A stretch of 64,000 nt of DNA, taken from contig JAPWGK010000023.1 in the NCBI GenBank assembly GCA_029641185.1, positions 1 to 64,000 of the forward strand, written 5' to 3'. This document shows, piece after piece, positions 36,031 to 47,800 of the stretch (within the stretch, counting starts at the first letter, position 1; each line of letters begins with the position of its first letter). The notes below the pieces were generated by a model. The model was not told the origin of the DNA. It worked only from the letters and a program-made list of their open reading frames with translations, and did not search any database. This DNA is from Pseudofabraea citricarpa. Lineage: Eukaryota > Ascomycota > Leotiomycetes > Helotiales > Dermateaceae. A program made the translations under genes and the position numbers.

Positions 36031-37965
36031 GGCTATAGATCTATTGAGAGAAAGCGAAAAGTGGTAGAGTGCCAAGGTTGAGAGTCAAGGCAGTACAGAC
36101 AGTACCGTACTTATACCTTCTCATGCAGCAACTTTGTGAGTGGAGACGCGGCATAGATAGATAACATGCCATGTCGAAATCATAAAAGATCCCTTCAGAA
36201 ACTAAGCTGAAAGGCCGAATTCCGATAAGATTGGTGCTGTGTCTTGTGCCAGTGCCAACGGAAATGTTAAATGTCAATTGGGATAGTCACATCTTGCCCG
36301 ATCAGTTGGACAAAGTAGGACGACGTGCACCCCGACTCCCTGCTGTCGGAAAGGGATGCTGTAGCCGATTCGCACGATAAGAATGATGCACCTGCCTGAT
36401 CTAGTATTGCCAGCAGCCGTGCTACCGTGAAATGAGGAAGGATTCGTAACCTTTGTCGCCCCAGTTGTGATGGCGATAAAGATTGGCATCTCAACTTGGC
36501 CTCCAATCACCATGGCCGCCTTCCCTCGCCCGGCCTACTACCGGCTGCGGAGATTTGCGGTAGTCAAGCGGGCTGGCTCTCCCCCATCTTTGGAAGCTGG
36601 TACTGTGTGGACTGTACTTCGTACTGGTAGTGTAGCTGGGCGCCGAACGCAAGAGGCTTGGTCTTATCGGGATGAAAAAGCTTTTTGTCAAATTCAAGCA
36701 ACGCCGGGAAGCTGTGCGGTAGACATCCTTACACCCTTTAGAGGCTCGTGACATGCATCATGTGACATGTGCCATTGGATCGACCTTCGGAAGCTGGGAG
36801 CATTCGGCATTCCGTACCTACCTAGGTGGGCAGGTATGTTCGAAACGAAGTCGGTTTTGCGTTCATCCATTCTTTGCAAACGAGAATTGACCGAGCTGGA
36901 ATAACCATCAGCAGTTGTGTATGAAGAGGTTGTGGAAGGACGTGAAGTGCTCTATTAGTAGCTGTGAAGGATGGTCTCTTGCCCCGGCGACGCTACTAAG
37001 CGAACTCCGGCCTGAACAGCATCATGTAAGATCGGATCAACTTTTGATTTTGTGGGAATAATAACAATGCTGTGGGAAAGAAAGCTCTATGCCGTATGCA
37101 CTTCACTGTCTGAAATTCCATGGAGATGTGGCTTTTTCTTCACCTTTCCTGCCTCCTTCGCAACATCCCGCCCGTATGTTGAATTCAAAGCCTGCTGCAA
37201 AAGGTAATGTTGCCAGACACAGTACCTAGGTACCTACGCGCCACTTGCAATACCACGACAATAAGATGCAATAATCATCCCTCTTCCATCCGTCGCCTAA
37301 ACTTCATTGCCAAGAGGCTCATCGCAGCAGCTTGATAGGCGAGCTTGGCATTGTAGCATTCGTGGTATTTTACAGTACATTCTGATCGTCAAACCCTACT
37401 TGATATCCGTGATAAATAATACATTCGCCACGTTTCGGTGCGTCTTATCCTTAGATTGGTCGTCGTGGGTAGCCGCCTCAGTTCTTTAATACCCTTCCGG
37501 ATCTGGCCCATCAAACTGGAAATCGGACGCTTAGAATAGTCATCGGACCTGCGGTTCTAATATCGGACTGACAGCGAGAGGTAACGGAGGTCCCATAAGT
37601 TACCAAGAGAAGCGACATCATAGGTGGAAAACTGTACTGGAGCAAGAACCGGTAATGATGTGATCTTTCTGACGCGAGCATGCAACTGCGGAGTTTACCT
37701 GTCGTGGGTGCTAAACCCCATGAGAGTCGGTTCAAGGCTTATTACCGACACCGATGTACGTGCACGTATGGATGAAACTGCACGTATGTTGATACCTCTC
37801 CTAAGAACATATAATGCTAATGACCTGGAGGTTTCGAGCAGTCACTGACATCAACTGAGTTATAGGCTCCGTCTGGCAATATTACCACTTCGCATTGAAT
37901 CCATCGAGTCATTCCTGCACATCCTACCTCCCCACCTCCGAAAAAGTCATACATCATCATTCATC
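36031..37965. other. Long intergenic region, divergent promoters
   Basis: About 1.9 kb between the OPT gene (minus) and the PEBP gene (plus). Overlapping open frames near 36267-36754 lie on both strands and carry no domain, so none is called. Two palindromic CCTAGGTA-type clusters occur near 36817-36835 and 37224-37238. No repeat or RNA gene was identified. Confidence 0.4.
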
Positions 37966-38540
37966 ATGCCGACCAGCGAGATCATGAAGAGTGGCTTGGC
38001 AATGATTGAGAGTGACTCGTCCAAATTGCTAGGGTTAAAAGTCGGAAACCATGTTGTGACACCAGGACTGTATATACCAAGGGCCGGTACGTATCCTGTT
38101 GTGCATTATATCTATCGACACCTAAGCAACTCGCAGAGGCTCAATCAGTCCCCGAACTCGCTTATGGGGCACTATCAACATCACAAACCTACATGGTTGT
38201 CGGGCTTGATCCAGATGCCCCATTCCCATCCTTTACTATACTTGGCCCGATATTGCACTGGATTCAACCTGAGTTGAAACTGACTTCAGAGGGAACTCTC
38301 AAGTCCAGTGCTCCTTTCGTCGCCAACTACATCGGTCCTGCTCCTCCACCAGGCAGCTCGCCACATCGATATGTATTTCTGCTTTTTGAACAGCCTGCTG
38401 GATTCGATGGCGGAAAGTATGCACCTGCAGATGGACAGAGAATGGGGAATGGGCCACGAATAAGATATAATCTGGACAAGTGGGCGAAAGAAGTAAAGAT
38501 TGGCACTGTCCTTGCTGCTAATTATTTTCTGAGCAATTGA
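37966..38540 (+). CDS. Phosphatidylethanolamine-binding protein (PEBP)
   Basis: Two exons, 37966-38086 and 38137-38540; 174 aa. The CDR1-like motif GLDPDAPFPSF, the following LGPILHWI, and the CDR2-like GPAPPPGSSPHRYVFLLFEQP are the hallmark PEBP/YbhB segments around the anion-binding pocket. There is no signal peptide. Family members bind phospholipid head groups or inhibit proteases and kinases; the cellular role here is unknown. The gene is convergent with the lyase at 38769, with 228 bp between them. Confidence 0.93.
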
Positions 38541-38768
38541 AGTTGAGATCTGGCAGCTCTCAGAATCAAGGGGATTGTGTCTGCATTTCCTTGGCAGCCT
38601 TGAAAGTTACTGGAGTAAGTAAGAGCGATGAGTAAGGCCGAGGACAATATGAGCATCCTTCCAGCAGGCACTTCTCTACTAGGCAATAATAATTAGCAGC
38701 GTATATATCATAGTCAATATGAATAATACTAATTTCCATTGAAAATATTATAAATTTAGAAGTTATTA

Positions 38769-40223
38769 CTATAACAAACGCTTGAAATCGTTTTCAAGTG
38801 TAGATAGCGACATTCTAATAATCTCTTGTCGTTCCTGAATCCATGCTTTTTGATTGCGAAGTGTATCTTTCGCTTGTGTTAACATCCGCTGCATTTCCAC
38901 TGGCTGAGGGCCGCCAGCCGTAGCTCGATTTCGAATGATAGCAACTGGATCCAAGGTAGATGAAAATTCTTGGTCACTCATTGGCAGCGTACCACCTGAG
39001 AATTTCAGATGAACCAACGTCTCAGAATATGTGCGCTGTGCTTCAACATATGGAAAGTCGCTTGGGCGGATGTCATGCGTTTTTGCATATCTCACAACCT
39101 CTGATGCAAAGTGATGTCCAACACGGAATGGTAGCTTGTACTCTCGCATCAGCACATCCGCCACTTCTTGTGAGGCTGTCCAGTCAAGATTTAATTCCTC
39201 CAATGCACGTGTTGGGTTTATGTCTAGACTGACAAGAATCTGATTCCAATCGGCTAATACCCGCGAGATTCCTGTTAATACCTCGCAGCTATCTTTTGAT
39301 CCCTTTGCATCCGGCATGCCAGGTGGGATATTGTGTCCCTGAATAGCGCGTCCGATGCCGAGAGTGATGATGTGAGAAGCGTTTGCTCGCGTGCGGTTCA
39401 ATAGGCCAGGATTCCGTTTTTGTGGCATGGCGCTAGAAACATAAGTATTGTCGCCACCTTCTTTTAACAAGATCCATGGTCGTGGCTGAGAATACTGAAG
39501 CATGATATTCTGGATAAAGCTTCCAGCATGCAGCGCAATACCAGTTGCTATGGAGCCCAGTTCGACTGGCATCTCAGAAGCCGAAATCTGTGCAGCGTCA
39601 TATGCATTGTCTACTGTAGCTGCAAACCCTAAATATTTTGCCATTCTTTCCCGATTCAGTGGCCAGCTAGAGCCATTGAGAACCGTGGTTCCCATAGCAC
39701 ATCGATCAAGTCGAGCATAGAACTGACGTAAACGTTCTGCATCACGTGTCAATCCAGCGACATGGCCAAGCAGGTAATGCCCATAGCTGTTAGGCTGAGC
39801 AGCAACTCCGTTCGTGTAATTTGGTACGATGGTATCAACGTGGTCTTCAGCCAGCTGGACCAGGGTAGCTGTCGTTTCACGTAGCTGTTCTGCTAGCCGA
39901 AGCGTCTCTTCACGAATAATTGCTGTGCTGGCCGTCGTAAGCATGTCTTGACTCGATCGACCAGCGTGTAACAAAGTAGCTTCGATCCCCGCCACTTCGA
40001 TCAGCAGTGGTTCAAATGTAATGACAAGATATGGTCGCTTTCCCTTTGGCTGATTACCAGCTTGGAGCATTGTCTGCAGTCCCTGGGCAATCCGCGGAGC
40101 TACGGCGGGATCAAGCAAGCCTTCATCAGTATTGATGACAGCGGAAGCCTTGTTGATCTCGCCGAGCCAGAAGAACATGTCATGTCCGTTGCGGGCTTTG
40201 GCATCAAAAGATCGCAATGCCAT
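38769..40223 (-). CDS. Argininosuccinate-lyase-like enzyme (fumarase/aspartase superfamily)
   Basis: Single exon, 484 aa, slightly longer than argininosuccinate lyase (about 460). HAGRSSQD (near 87-94) corresponds to the HTGRSRND substrate loop, and VSSAMPQKRNPG (about 262-273) is the GSSxMPxKxNP superfamily signature with the catalytic serine. The N-terminus lacks the WGGRF segment of true argininosuccinate lyases, and the loop differs (AGRSSQ for TGRSRN). That suggests a beta-elimination of fumarate from a different amino-acid adduct, or the reverse addition. No signal peptide. Assignment to the superfamily is firm; the substrate is not known. Confidence 0.88.
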   Translation of the reverse strand: MALRSFDAKARNGHDMFFWLGEINKASAVINTDEGLLDPAVAPRIAQGLQTMLQAGNQPKGKRPYLVITFEPLLIEVAGIEATLLHAGRSSQDMLTTASTAIIREETLRLAEQLRETTATLVQLAEDHVDTIVPNYTNGVAAQPNSYGHYLLGHVAGLTRDAERLRQFYARLDRCAMGTTVLNGSSWPLNRERMAKYLGFAATVDNAYDAAQISASEMPVELGSIATGIALHAGSFIQNIMLQYSQPRPWILLKEGGDNTYVSSAMPQKRNPGLLNRTRANASHIITLGIGRAIQGHNIPPGMPDAKGSKDSCEVLTGISRVLADWNQILVSLDINPTRALEELNLDWTASQEVADVLMREYKLPFRVGHHFASEVVRYAKTHDIRPSDFPYVEAQRTYSETLVHLKFSGGTLPMSDQEFSSTLDPVAIIRNRATAGGPQPVEMQRMLTQAKDTLRNQKAWIQERQEIIRMSLSTLENDFKRLL

Positions 40224-40400
40224 ATCAGCAGATCAGATGTTGCGACTCTAAATGGAATGTGTTAGATTTCAGACTGTATACAGAGCACACATACGGCCTT
40301 TGGTTATAAGTGAAAGAATACGCGGCATCCCAGTAAATATTAGTAAAGTGGGGGTTAACTGATCATCGCTTATCGTTTACGCGCTTTCCCTCTCAGGAAT

Positions 40401-40646
40401 CCAGTACAATTAGCTCGTATTCAATACAGGAATCCACCATACAAATATAGTAAAATTTAGGTGTATACAGTACAGGGAGCTAGCACAATTGATCTGGATC
40501 CGATATACGAAACCACCATATAAATACAGCATAATCCAGGTGGATCCAGTACAAAAACCCACCAGACAAATCCTGTATAATTCAGGTATATACAATACAA
40601 GAAGCCAGTACAATTGACCTGTATTCGATATAAGAATTCAGCACAG
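40401..40646. repeat. Degenerate two-module repeat array (A-B-A-B-B-A)
   Basis: Two alternating modules recur. Module A (about 33 bp) starts CCAGTACAATT or CTAGCACAATT and ends in AAT or AAA. Module B (about 46 bp) starts CCACCATACAAAT and ends ATACAGTACAGGGAG or a variant. Order is A 40401, B, A 40480, B, B (about 40559) and A 40605. Copies differ by many substitutions, so the array is old. The 68-codon minus-strand open frame across it is a by-product. Confidence 0.7.
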
Positions 40647-41256
40647 AAATCTACTCCGGTGCCTTAGGTCAGCTGAATACGATTTCCTGCTCGGAAGAAG
40701 GAAAACGCGCGCCGAAATCAGCTGAACCCCTCATAGAAAAAGCATCACGTGCACATGTGAGAATATATAACAGCTTCGCTATAATAAACAAAGGCTATTC
40801 TATCAACCAAACCGGGAAATCGAATCAGGACTAAAAGCTATCATAAAGATTATGGTAGTTAGTAATCAAAGTGGAGTCTTATTTCAAAAGTGAAATGAGG
40901 TTCTGTTCGTCAACCGACTGGGCCCTTTGGCACCAGACATATAATACGGAGGCTTCTTTTCTATTTTCTCACTCTCTTTTCTTCATAAATTTCAAGCATG
41001 CACTTATGAATACATAATAAAACCAAGCTTCGGCAGTGCTAGAAATCCATGCCTTGACTTTGGATCATCGGACTCACGTCGTATTCAATGCGAGGTACGA
41101 GAAGATACCCTGTAATTCTGTAGTATTTCCTATATATATGCATGATAGCTAGTCATAACCCCGCGTTATTAACTGCCGATTGATGGACTTCGCATTCTGC
41201 CTCGCGTTATTGATATCATTAACCCGAGCCAAGTCTTGGCCAAATCACAGCGTTGT

Positions 41257-41263
41257 TATATAA
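41257..41263 (+). promoter_or_regulatory. TATA box of the GH35 gene
   Basis: TATATAA lies 56 bp upstream of the GH35 start codon, a usual distance for a fungal TATA element with a short 5' leader. Confidence 0.5.
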
Positions 41264-41318
41264 GGGGTAGTGTCAAATGAAACAAGAGCATAATTCAAGC
41301 ATCACTCACATCTCCAGC

Positions 41319-44300
41319 ATGAAATTTATTCACTTCTTAGCAACTGTCTTTTACATTACGTATGCCGCATCATTGTCGATTGGTGGCAGAAATGTATATA
41401 TCGACAGAGATAGCGATGGTTTGCAGGATATTGCAAGTCCACTTTATAACTGAATCGAATCTTGCTAATATTCAAAGGTTACTTATGATGAATTCTCGCT
41501 AATGGTCTATGGTGAACGTATTATGGTATACAGCGGAGAGTTTCATCCGTTTCGTTTACCAGTACCGGATCTCTGGTTTGATGTTCTCCAAAAGATTAAA
41601 TCGTTGGGGTTTAATGCTGTATCATTTTACGTTGACTGGGCGTTGGTGGAAGGCCAGCCAGGGAACTATTCAGCCGAAGGTATCTTTGCATTTGAACCAT
41701 TTTTCGACATGGCGCAAAAGGCCGGGATCTTTTTGATTGCTCGCCCTGGCCCAGTAAGTGGATATCCAGAAACATACCTTCGTCTGCTAACTGATGCAGT
41801 ATATCAACTCCGAGGCAAGTGGAGGAGGCTTCCCTGGATGGCTGCAACGAGTGTCAGGTCAGCTTCGGACTCGAGCTCCAGACTATCTTGCCGCAACAGA
41901 CAACTACGTTGCCAATATTGGCGCTGCTATCGCCAAAGCACAAATTACCAATGGTGGCCCAATAATTCTCGTACAGCCTGAAAATGAATACTCTATATCT
42001 TACGCAGCAAGAGGAGGCCATCCAGAACTTGTCACAGGAGGCTTTCCTGATCCACATTATTTCGCTTATGTCAAGTCACAACTAAGAGATGCGGGTGTGG
42101 TTTTACCTCTCATCAGTAATGATGCTTGTGAGTTCCACATTAGCCCAAATATGATGTTGTAGCCTAACATTTTCACCCAGTTCCCCAGGGATTTTTTGCA
42201 CCAGGGACCATCACGAATGGAACTGCAGTTGGAAACGTTGACATATACGGCCATGATGCATATCCACGATCATTTTCTTGCGTAGACCCCTATGCATGGA
42301 ATCCAGAAAACTTTTACCTTGTAGGAGGAAGTTTTCCAACAAACTTTCGTGCAACCCATGAGTTACAAAGCCCATCGACATTTTACGCCATCCTTGAGTA
42401 CCAAGGCGGCTCACTGGATCCATGGGGTGGAGTTGTAGGTTATTCTAACATAAGCCAAATATAGTGCTAATTATATCCAGGGCTATGACACATGTGCTGA
42501 TATGGTTAATATGGAGTACGAAAGGGTTTTCTACAAGAACATGTACGCCGCTCAAACCGCTTTGCTTAATCTTTACATGTTTGGTAAGCCGTCAACATTG
42601 AATCATTGAACTTCAGAACTAACTTGAATTAGCTGGCGGAACCAACTGGGGGAATATTGGTCATCCTGGTAAGTCTAACTTTTGAATAACAACAAATTAA
42701 ATCATTGACTGGTTCTCATATAGGCGGCTACACATCCTATGATTACGGCTCTGCTATCACCGAAACCCGAGAATTGTACCGAGAGCGAGTTAGCGAAGTT
42801 AAGCTTCAAGCTCACTTCCTCAAAGTTTCACCTGCTTTCCTCACTGCATCTGTTGGTAACGGTACCAGTGGAAAATATACCACATCCCCAGAGATTTACA
42901 CAACTCCACTTTTTGGCAACGCGTCTTCAACAAATTTTTACATCATTCGATCTTCAGATGTTGCACGCGAGGCATCAATCAGTTACAAACTCAACGTTCA
43001 AACCAGCAAAGGAAATCTAACTATTCCACAATTAGACGGGAGTCTAACTCTAAGCCGTCGAGATTCTAAATGGCAGGTCACCGATTATGATATCGGTGGG
43101 ACAACACTTTTGTACTCAACTGCCGAGATTTTCACCTGGAAGAAGTTTGGCAACAAGACAGTGCTCGTTGTTTACGGTGGCCCTGGTGAACAGCATGAGC
43201 TATCAATAATTACATCCAGCCCAGCACAGGTTATTGAAGGCGGTGATATGATTATCGAAGGTACAGAAATGAGGTTAGAGAGCGTGGACGGAACAACGAT
43301 TGTGAATTGGCACACATCAACTACACGGCGGGTCGTTCAAATTGGAGATATCTTTGTTTACATCCTAGACCGAAATTCTGCGTACAACTACTGGGTACCT
43401 GATTTCCCCCGAACCGATGAATGGGCTTCGTAGTAAGTATTTGGCGCCAAAATTATAAATTCCTCGCTAACGATGGTCAGTTCTGCACCTATCGCAAAAA
43501 CTACGTCTGTCATCATACAAGCTGGATATTTGATTCGATCAGCTGCTGTGGATGGTACGGCATTACTCATTGAAGGAGATCTTAACTCTACAGTTCCATT
43601 GAAAATCATTGGAGCACCTGCTGCTACGACAGAGCTGTACTTTAACGATGAACAGCTTGATTTCGAGATAGATCCAGTCACTGGCGAATTGTCTTCAAGC
43701 CTTAAGTACAACGCGCCTCAAATTTCTCTGCCTGACCTTTCAGTTCTGGATTGGAAATATCTTGATAATCTGCCCGAAGTACAACCCGATTATGATGATA
43801 CACTTTGGACAAGTGCTTCTCAAAATGTTTCAAACAATCCGCGAGCCCTACAAACACCGACCTCTCTGTAGTAAGTCTTTAATTTCTGTCATAAGAGACA
43901 TATGAAACTGACTCGTAATTTAGTGCTTCTGATTACGGATTTCATACTGGCGTCTTAGTCTACCGTGGTCATTTCATAGCCAATGGCCAAGAATCGATAT
44001 TCAGTATTCTAACCCAAGGAGGCTTTGCGTATGGCAGCAGTGCTTGGCTCAACAATACTTATCTGGGAACATGGGCTGGTAATAGCAGTGCTGCCAATTA
44101 TACGTCCAAATTTAGCTTTCCAGAGACACTCACTTCTGGCAACCCTTACGTATTTACAGTTGTCATAGATAACAATGGGCTTGACGAGAACTTCGATATC
44201 GGTGCAGACCCAATGAAGGCTCCTCGTGGAATTCTCAATTACACGCTTATTGACAGCAGTGGTAAAACACTTCCTCAAAATGTGGTTTCTTGGAAAATTA

Positions 44301-44895
44301 CTGGAAATCTGGGTGGCGAAGCATACTTCGACAAAGTTCGAGGACCGTTGAATGAGGGCGGATTGTTTGCTGAACGACAAGGCTTCCATCAACCTTCTTC
44401 GCCAAATGAGAATTGGATCACGGGAGAATCACCAATAACAGGAATTGATAAGCCTGGCATAGCTTTCTACCAGACTTCTTTTGACCTCGATCTTCCATCT
44501 GGTTATGATATTCCTCTTGAGTTTAATTTTGGCAAAACTTTGAGCGCGGATGATTCGGTTGCAAAGTACAGACTTCATCTATGGGTAAACGGCTACCAGT
44601 TTGGAAAGTACATCAATCATATTGGGCCGCAAACGAGCTTTCCTGTTCCTCAAGGCAAGTCGTGCTTCTAACAACTTTTGGCTCGTGCTTATTTGTCTCT
44701 CTAGGTATACTTAATTACCACGGTACCAATTGGCTTGCCGTGGAACTGTGGGCGCATGATGATACAGGTGCACGTCTGACGGACTTTGCACTTGAGCAAG
44801 CTGGGAAAGGGTCAAGAAATGCTATTATGACAAGCATGCCGGAACCGGGAATGGCTCCTATTCCAAGTTGGAGTCCAAGAGATAGTGCTTATTGA
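41319..44895 (+). CDS. Secreted beta-galactosidase, glycoside hydrolase family 35
   Basis: Ten exons: 41319-41432, 41478-41753, 41800-42127, 42181-42434, 42481-42583, 42633-42668, 42724-43432, 43481-43870, 43924-44654, 44705-44895; 1043 aa, normal for fungal GH35. Introns 1 and 9 begin GCAAGT and are GC-AG introns: GT alternatives there break the frame. Signal peptide of about 18 residues. GH35 landmarks are [28 protein letters not shown] (acid/base Glu193), ILEYQGG (nucleophile Glu312), and [21 protein letters not shown]. Jelly-roll C-terminal domains follow. It should remove terminal beta-galactose from plant cell-wall side chains outside the cell. Several N-glycosylation sites. Confidence 0.95.
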
Positions 44896-45288
44896 GACAT
44901 CTTTTAATACGAGCCAACTTATAATTAAGTCGTGACCAAAACAATAGCTAAATTCAATATGATGCTAGATAGTGACGTCAGTCTTGGAGAATCGCTCGAA
45001 TCTAAATCACCCAATGTTAAGCGACAAAAGAAAGCATCTCTTTGAAAGTCTGAACCTAGTGAATGCTTGAACAGTGGACGAAAATCTAATTGTTCCTGAT
45101 ATTAAATCACTTAATAGACCTAGGTTTCAACTAAAGATGTCCTTAGTAATTTCAAGTCAGCGTTGGCTTTAAAAAGCTGGGGACATTTCGAGCCGAAACC
45201 TTGTGCGACTTTGGTGCAGATAGCAACAACTATTGCAGAGTTGCATAAAGAACCTCATTGCCTGAAAGAGTTTGCAGAGGAAGGTAAG
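44896..45288. other. Intergenic, GH35 to unknown gene
   Basis: About 390 bp between convergent 3' ends. Nothing recognisable. Confidence 0.4.
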
Positions 45289-45997
45289 CTATATTTTGAG
45301 TAACATACTGAAGGTAGTTGACATGATCATTCTGTCCTTGGATAATGGTGGCCTCTTTTGCTTCAGAAACCTTCGTTGCTTCGGGTCGCTTTCCTCGGGG
45401 CTGGGGTCGGAATTCTCAGTAGACTGAATATATTTCTCAGTTATTTCAGGGGCCTTTTGCAAACTACAGTAGGTCACAACTTCAGCAAAGAAATCCTTCA
45501 GCCCCGACTTCAGATGAGGAAGCAGATTAGCTAGGTCTTGGGACAGGAGCTTATCAGTAACCAAGACCCCTTGGGATGATCCAACAATCATATTATGCTC
45601 AATCGGGGGCAAGAAGTAAAGGTAATTGATGCATACACCAAGCTCGTCCAGAGTGTTCAAGGCTGTGATAAAAAGGATCTGTTCTTGAAACCCCCAGGGT
45701 TGTTCCGTATCGATGGAGGCTACTAAATTTGGAACGACATCTAGGGTTTCTGGAGAGATTCTCTCCTTTGCGGATTTCAGTACTAGTTATATCCAGTAAA
45801 GCCAGAAACTTGCTCTCTTACGCTCCAAGAATCTCAAGAACTTTAATTTTCTTTGCTTTGTACTCCATTGATTGGAATACTGCTATCAATTGACGAGTAG
45901 TAAACTCAAAGAGATCTGTGTAACTAGCAGCGGGTGTGACCTTGAGATTAAGTCTGAAATCAAGGCCTTTCAAAGATTCCAGACGCAGATTATGCAT
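45289..45997 (-). CDS. Hypothetical protein, two exons
   Basis: Model: exon 1 45997-45822 and exon 2 45760-45289, 215 aa. The intron has a good GTAAGA donor; the acceptor (GAG) is weaker but is the choice that keeps frame and joins KVLEILGA to ISPETLDVV. The protein is helical and soluble, with a charged stretch (PSPEESDPKQRRFLKQKRPP) near its C-terminus. I recognise no family. Open reading across both exons with a consistent splice suggests a real or recently active gene, but it sits in an interval with other broken coding stretches and may be a remnant. Confidence 0.45.
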
Positions 45998-47800
45998 GAT
46001 GTTTGAGTCAAGCAGGTTTTAACCATAACAGTGTCGGTATATATTGCCTCGTTTACCTCTTCTTAGAAACTACTTAAGGGAGATCGAACATGGCCTGCGA
46101 GCAATTTAGAGCTGTTTTGCATGTAGACATCGAAACTGAACTGGCTAACACTAGATACCCTGTTAATATCCCAGCAACACATCGAATCAAGGTAATGTTA
46201 CTGGCGCTGGTGTTACAAGAGCGACAAGGTGAACCAAGAATTCTGAGGAGTTTAACTCTTGTGATTACAATGACAAGTGGCAAGGCGGAACTAAGCACAC
46301 TACAGAGTTCAACCCTGAAGATAATTACAATGAGAAGCAGTCATGTGGACCATGCCTTCAACGAAGTTCAAAGCTTCAAAGGGATTCAAATCTGACAGAT
46401 AGGATGATTAGAGTAGTTTATTGTGATACGAAGTAGCAATATAATCAATTAAAATATGGTTCGTTTTCTGAGGAGAGGTTGTCAAGTGATATGTATATGG
46501 TTTAACACAACAGCCGCAGGATATCTAAATCGGCTTAAGTATCAGATCAACCCCAACTCTGTCCAGATGCAACTCCAAGATAATTTTAGCGGATAAAAGA
46601 ATAGTGGGCAGAACTTGCCATATGTGGTCGGATCTATCCCAACCTCCCAGGATCGGATGGTATAGAAACATAAGCTTTGAAAAAGTCTACAAGGAATGTA
46701 TAGATCACGGCCTCCTCATTAGGTGTAAGGAACATTTGCGTACATTATTCCATGACACACTGGAGAGTATGAGAGTTGATAAAAGTAAGACCAAAAATTC
46801 TTCCTTGGCACCAGAAGATACTGTCCTGGTGTGAAGCAAAAGCAAAATGACCGAACTGGAGATTATAAAAGTTAACGAAGGTGAGGTAAAAAAGATTCTC
46901 CAATTACGTGCTACTGAAGATTCTAAAAGCGTGATGGAGATGAGAGTATCTGCGCAACTACTTACTCGGGAAGCATACGAGGCAGTAGACTACACAAATA
47001 CACCCGTCAAAGACTAGAACTGGATATTCAATACGCGTACTGCAAATCCTGGCAGGTCAGCAGTATTAATAAGACATAATAAGACATGTCGCATGTTTCT
47101 TGGTCGGTGCGCTTAATTGTCAAAGAAGCTGCAGCCTTGATTGTCAGTAGTCGACAACCACCACTTGCTACGCGTCGAGCCCTTGTACATGTCTTTAACG
47201 ATCGTCTTACAGCAGTGAGCCTGATCTTGTCCTGCCATACTTTCTCCCTCTCAAAGTGTTTTCTACATTCTACTCCTCACTTGTATAGCAACAGAACTGT
47301 GTATGGCAACAAGAGGTGAGAGTGTGAACCGTACTCCATTCTCCAAAGCCCTATCTTTGCGTTGATAGATCACACAGTAAGTTCCTCTCGTCCACAAGAT
47401 TGGTCCTCTACCTCCTTAGTTCTAATGAGCTTGTTCGTATTATCGTCCTGATAAAGCTCGGGTAACTTGATGAGTTGATGCAGCAGTACCATCGGCAACG
47501 GAAAGTGGGAAAAGCTGGGGAGACGGCAACCAACCACTCCCCTACGAATCTCCTGTGCCGCTCTGGTGGAGACGTGCTCCATCGTTGATCGTCTGCTGTG
47601 TGGTTCCAGCTTCAAATGGTGCAAGCAAAGTGATGGCCTCAGGCCGAGATCGGCTCATGTTGGTTGTAAGGCGTCATCCGCGTGCAGCTGTCGCCATCTA
47701 TTTATCAGCAGCGGAGATGTATAAGGAAGCACCATGTCTTTCTTCGTAGTTGCCAGCCAGATAGATCTCTAGAGTCTGTGAATAAGAAGCAGCCGTCAAG
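45998..47800. other. Interval with broken coding stretches
   Basis: Several plus-strand frames look protein-like but are unconnected: 46246-46431 (an N-, C- and Q-rich frame opened only after a stop), 46604-46834 (76 codons, no ATG start) and 46847-47017 (56 aa, ATG start, MTELEIIKV). No domain or splice solution was found. Best read as remains of decayed genes; the last 150 bp form the promoter of the flavin enzyme. Confidence 0.35.

Larger units (their letters stand above)
40224..41318. promoter_or_regulatory. Intergenic, divergent promoters with repeat array
   Basis: About 1.1 kb between the lyase (minus) and the GH35 gene (plus). It contains the degenerate repeat array listed separately. 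A TATATAA box at 41257-41263 lies about 56 bp upstream of the GH35 start codon. Confidence 0.5.

Noticed and set aside
36267..36754. Overlapping open frames on both strands upstream of the OPT gene
   Set aside because: No conserved domain, no coding asymmetry and no splice partner.
40410..40613. 67-aa minus-strand open frame with WW/GF repeats
   Set aside because: It lies entirely in the degenerate A/B repeat array and has no start context or homologue that I recognise.
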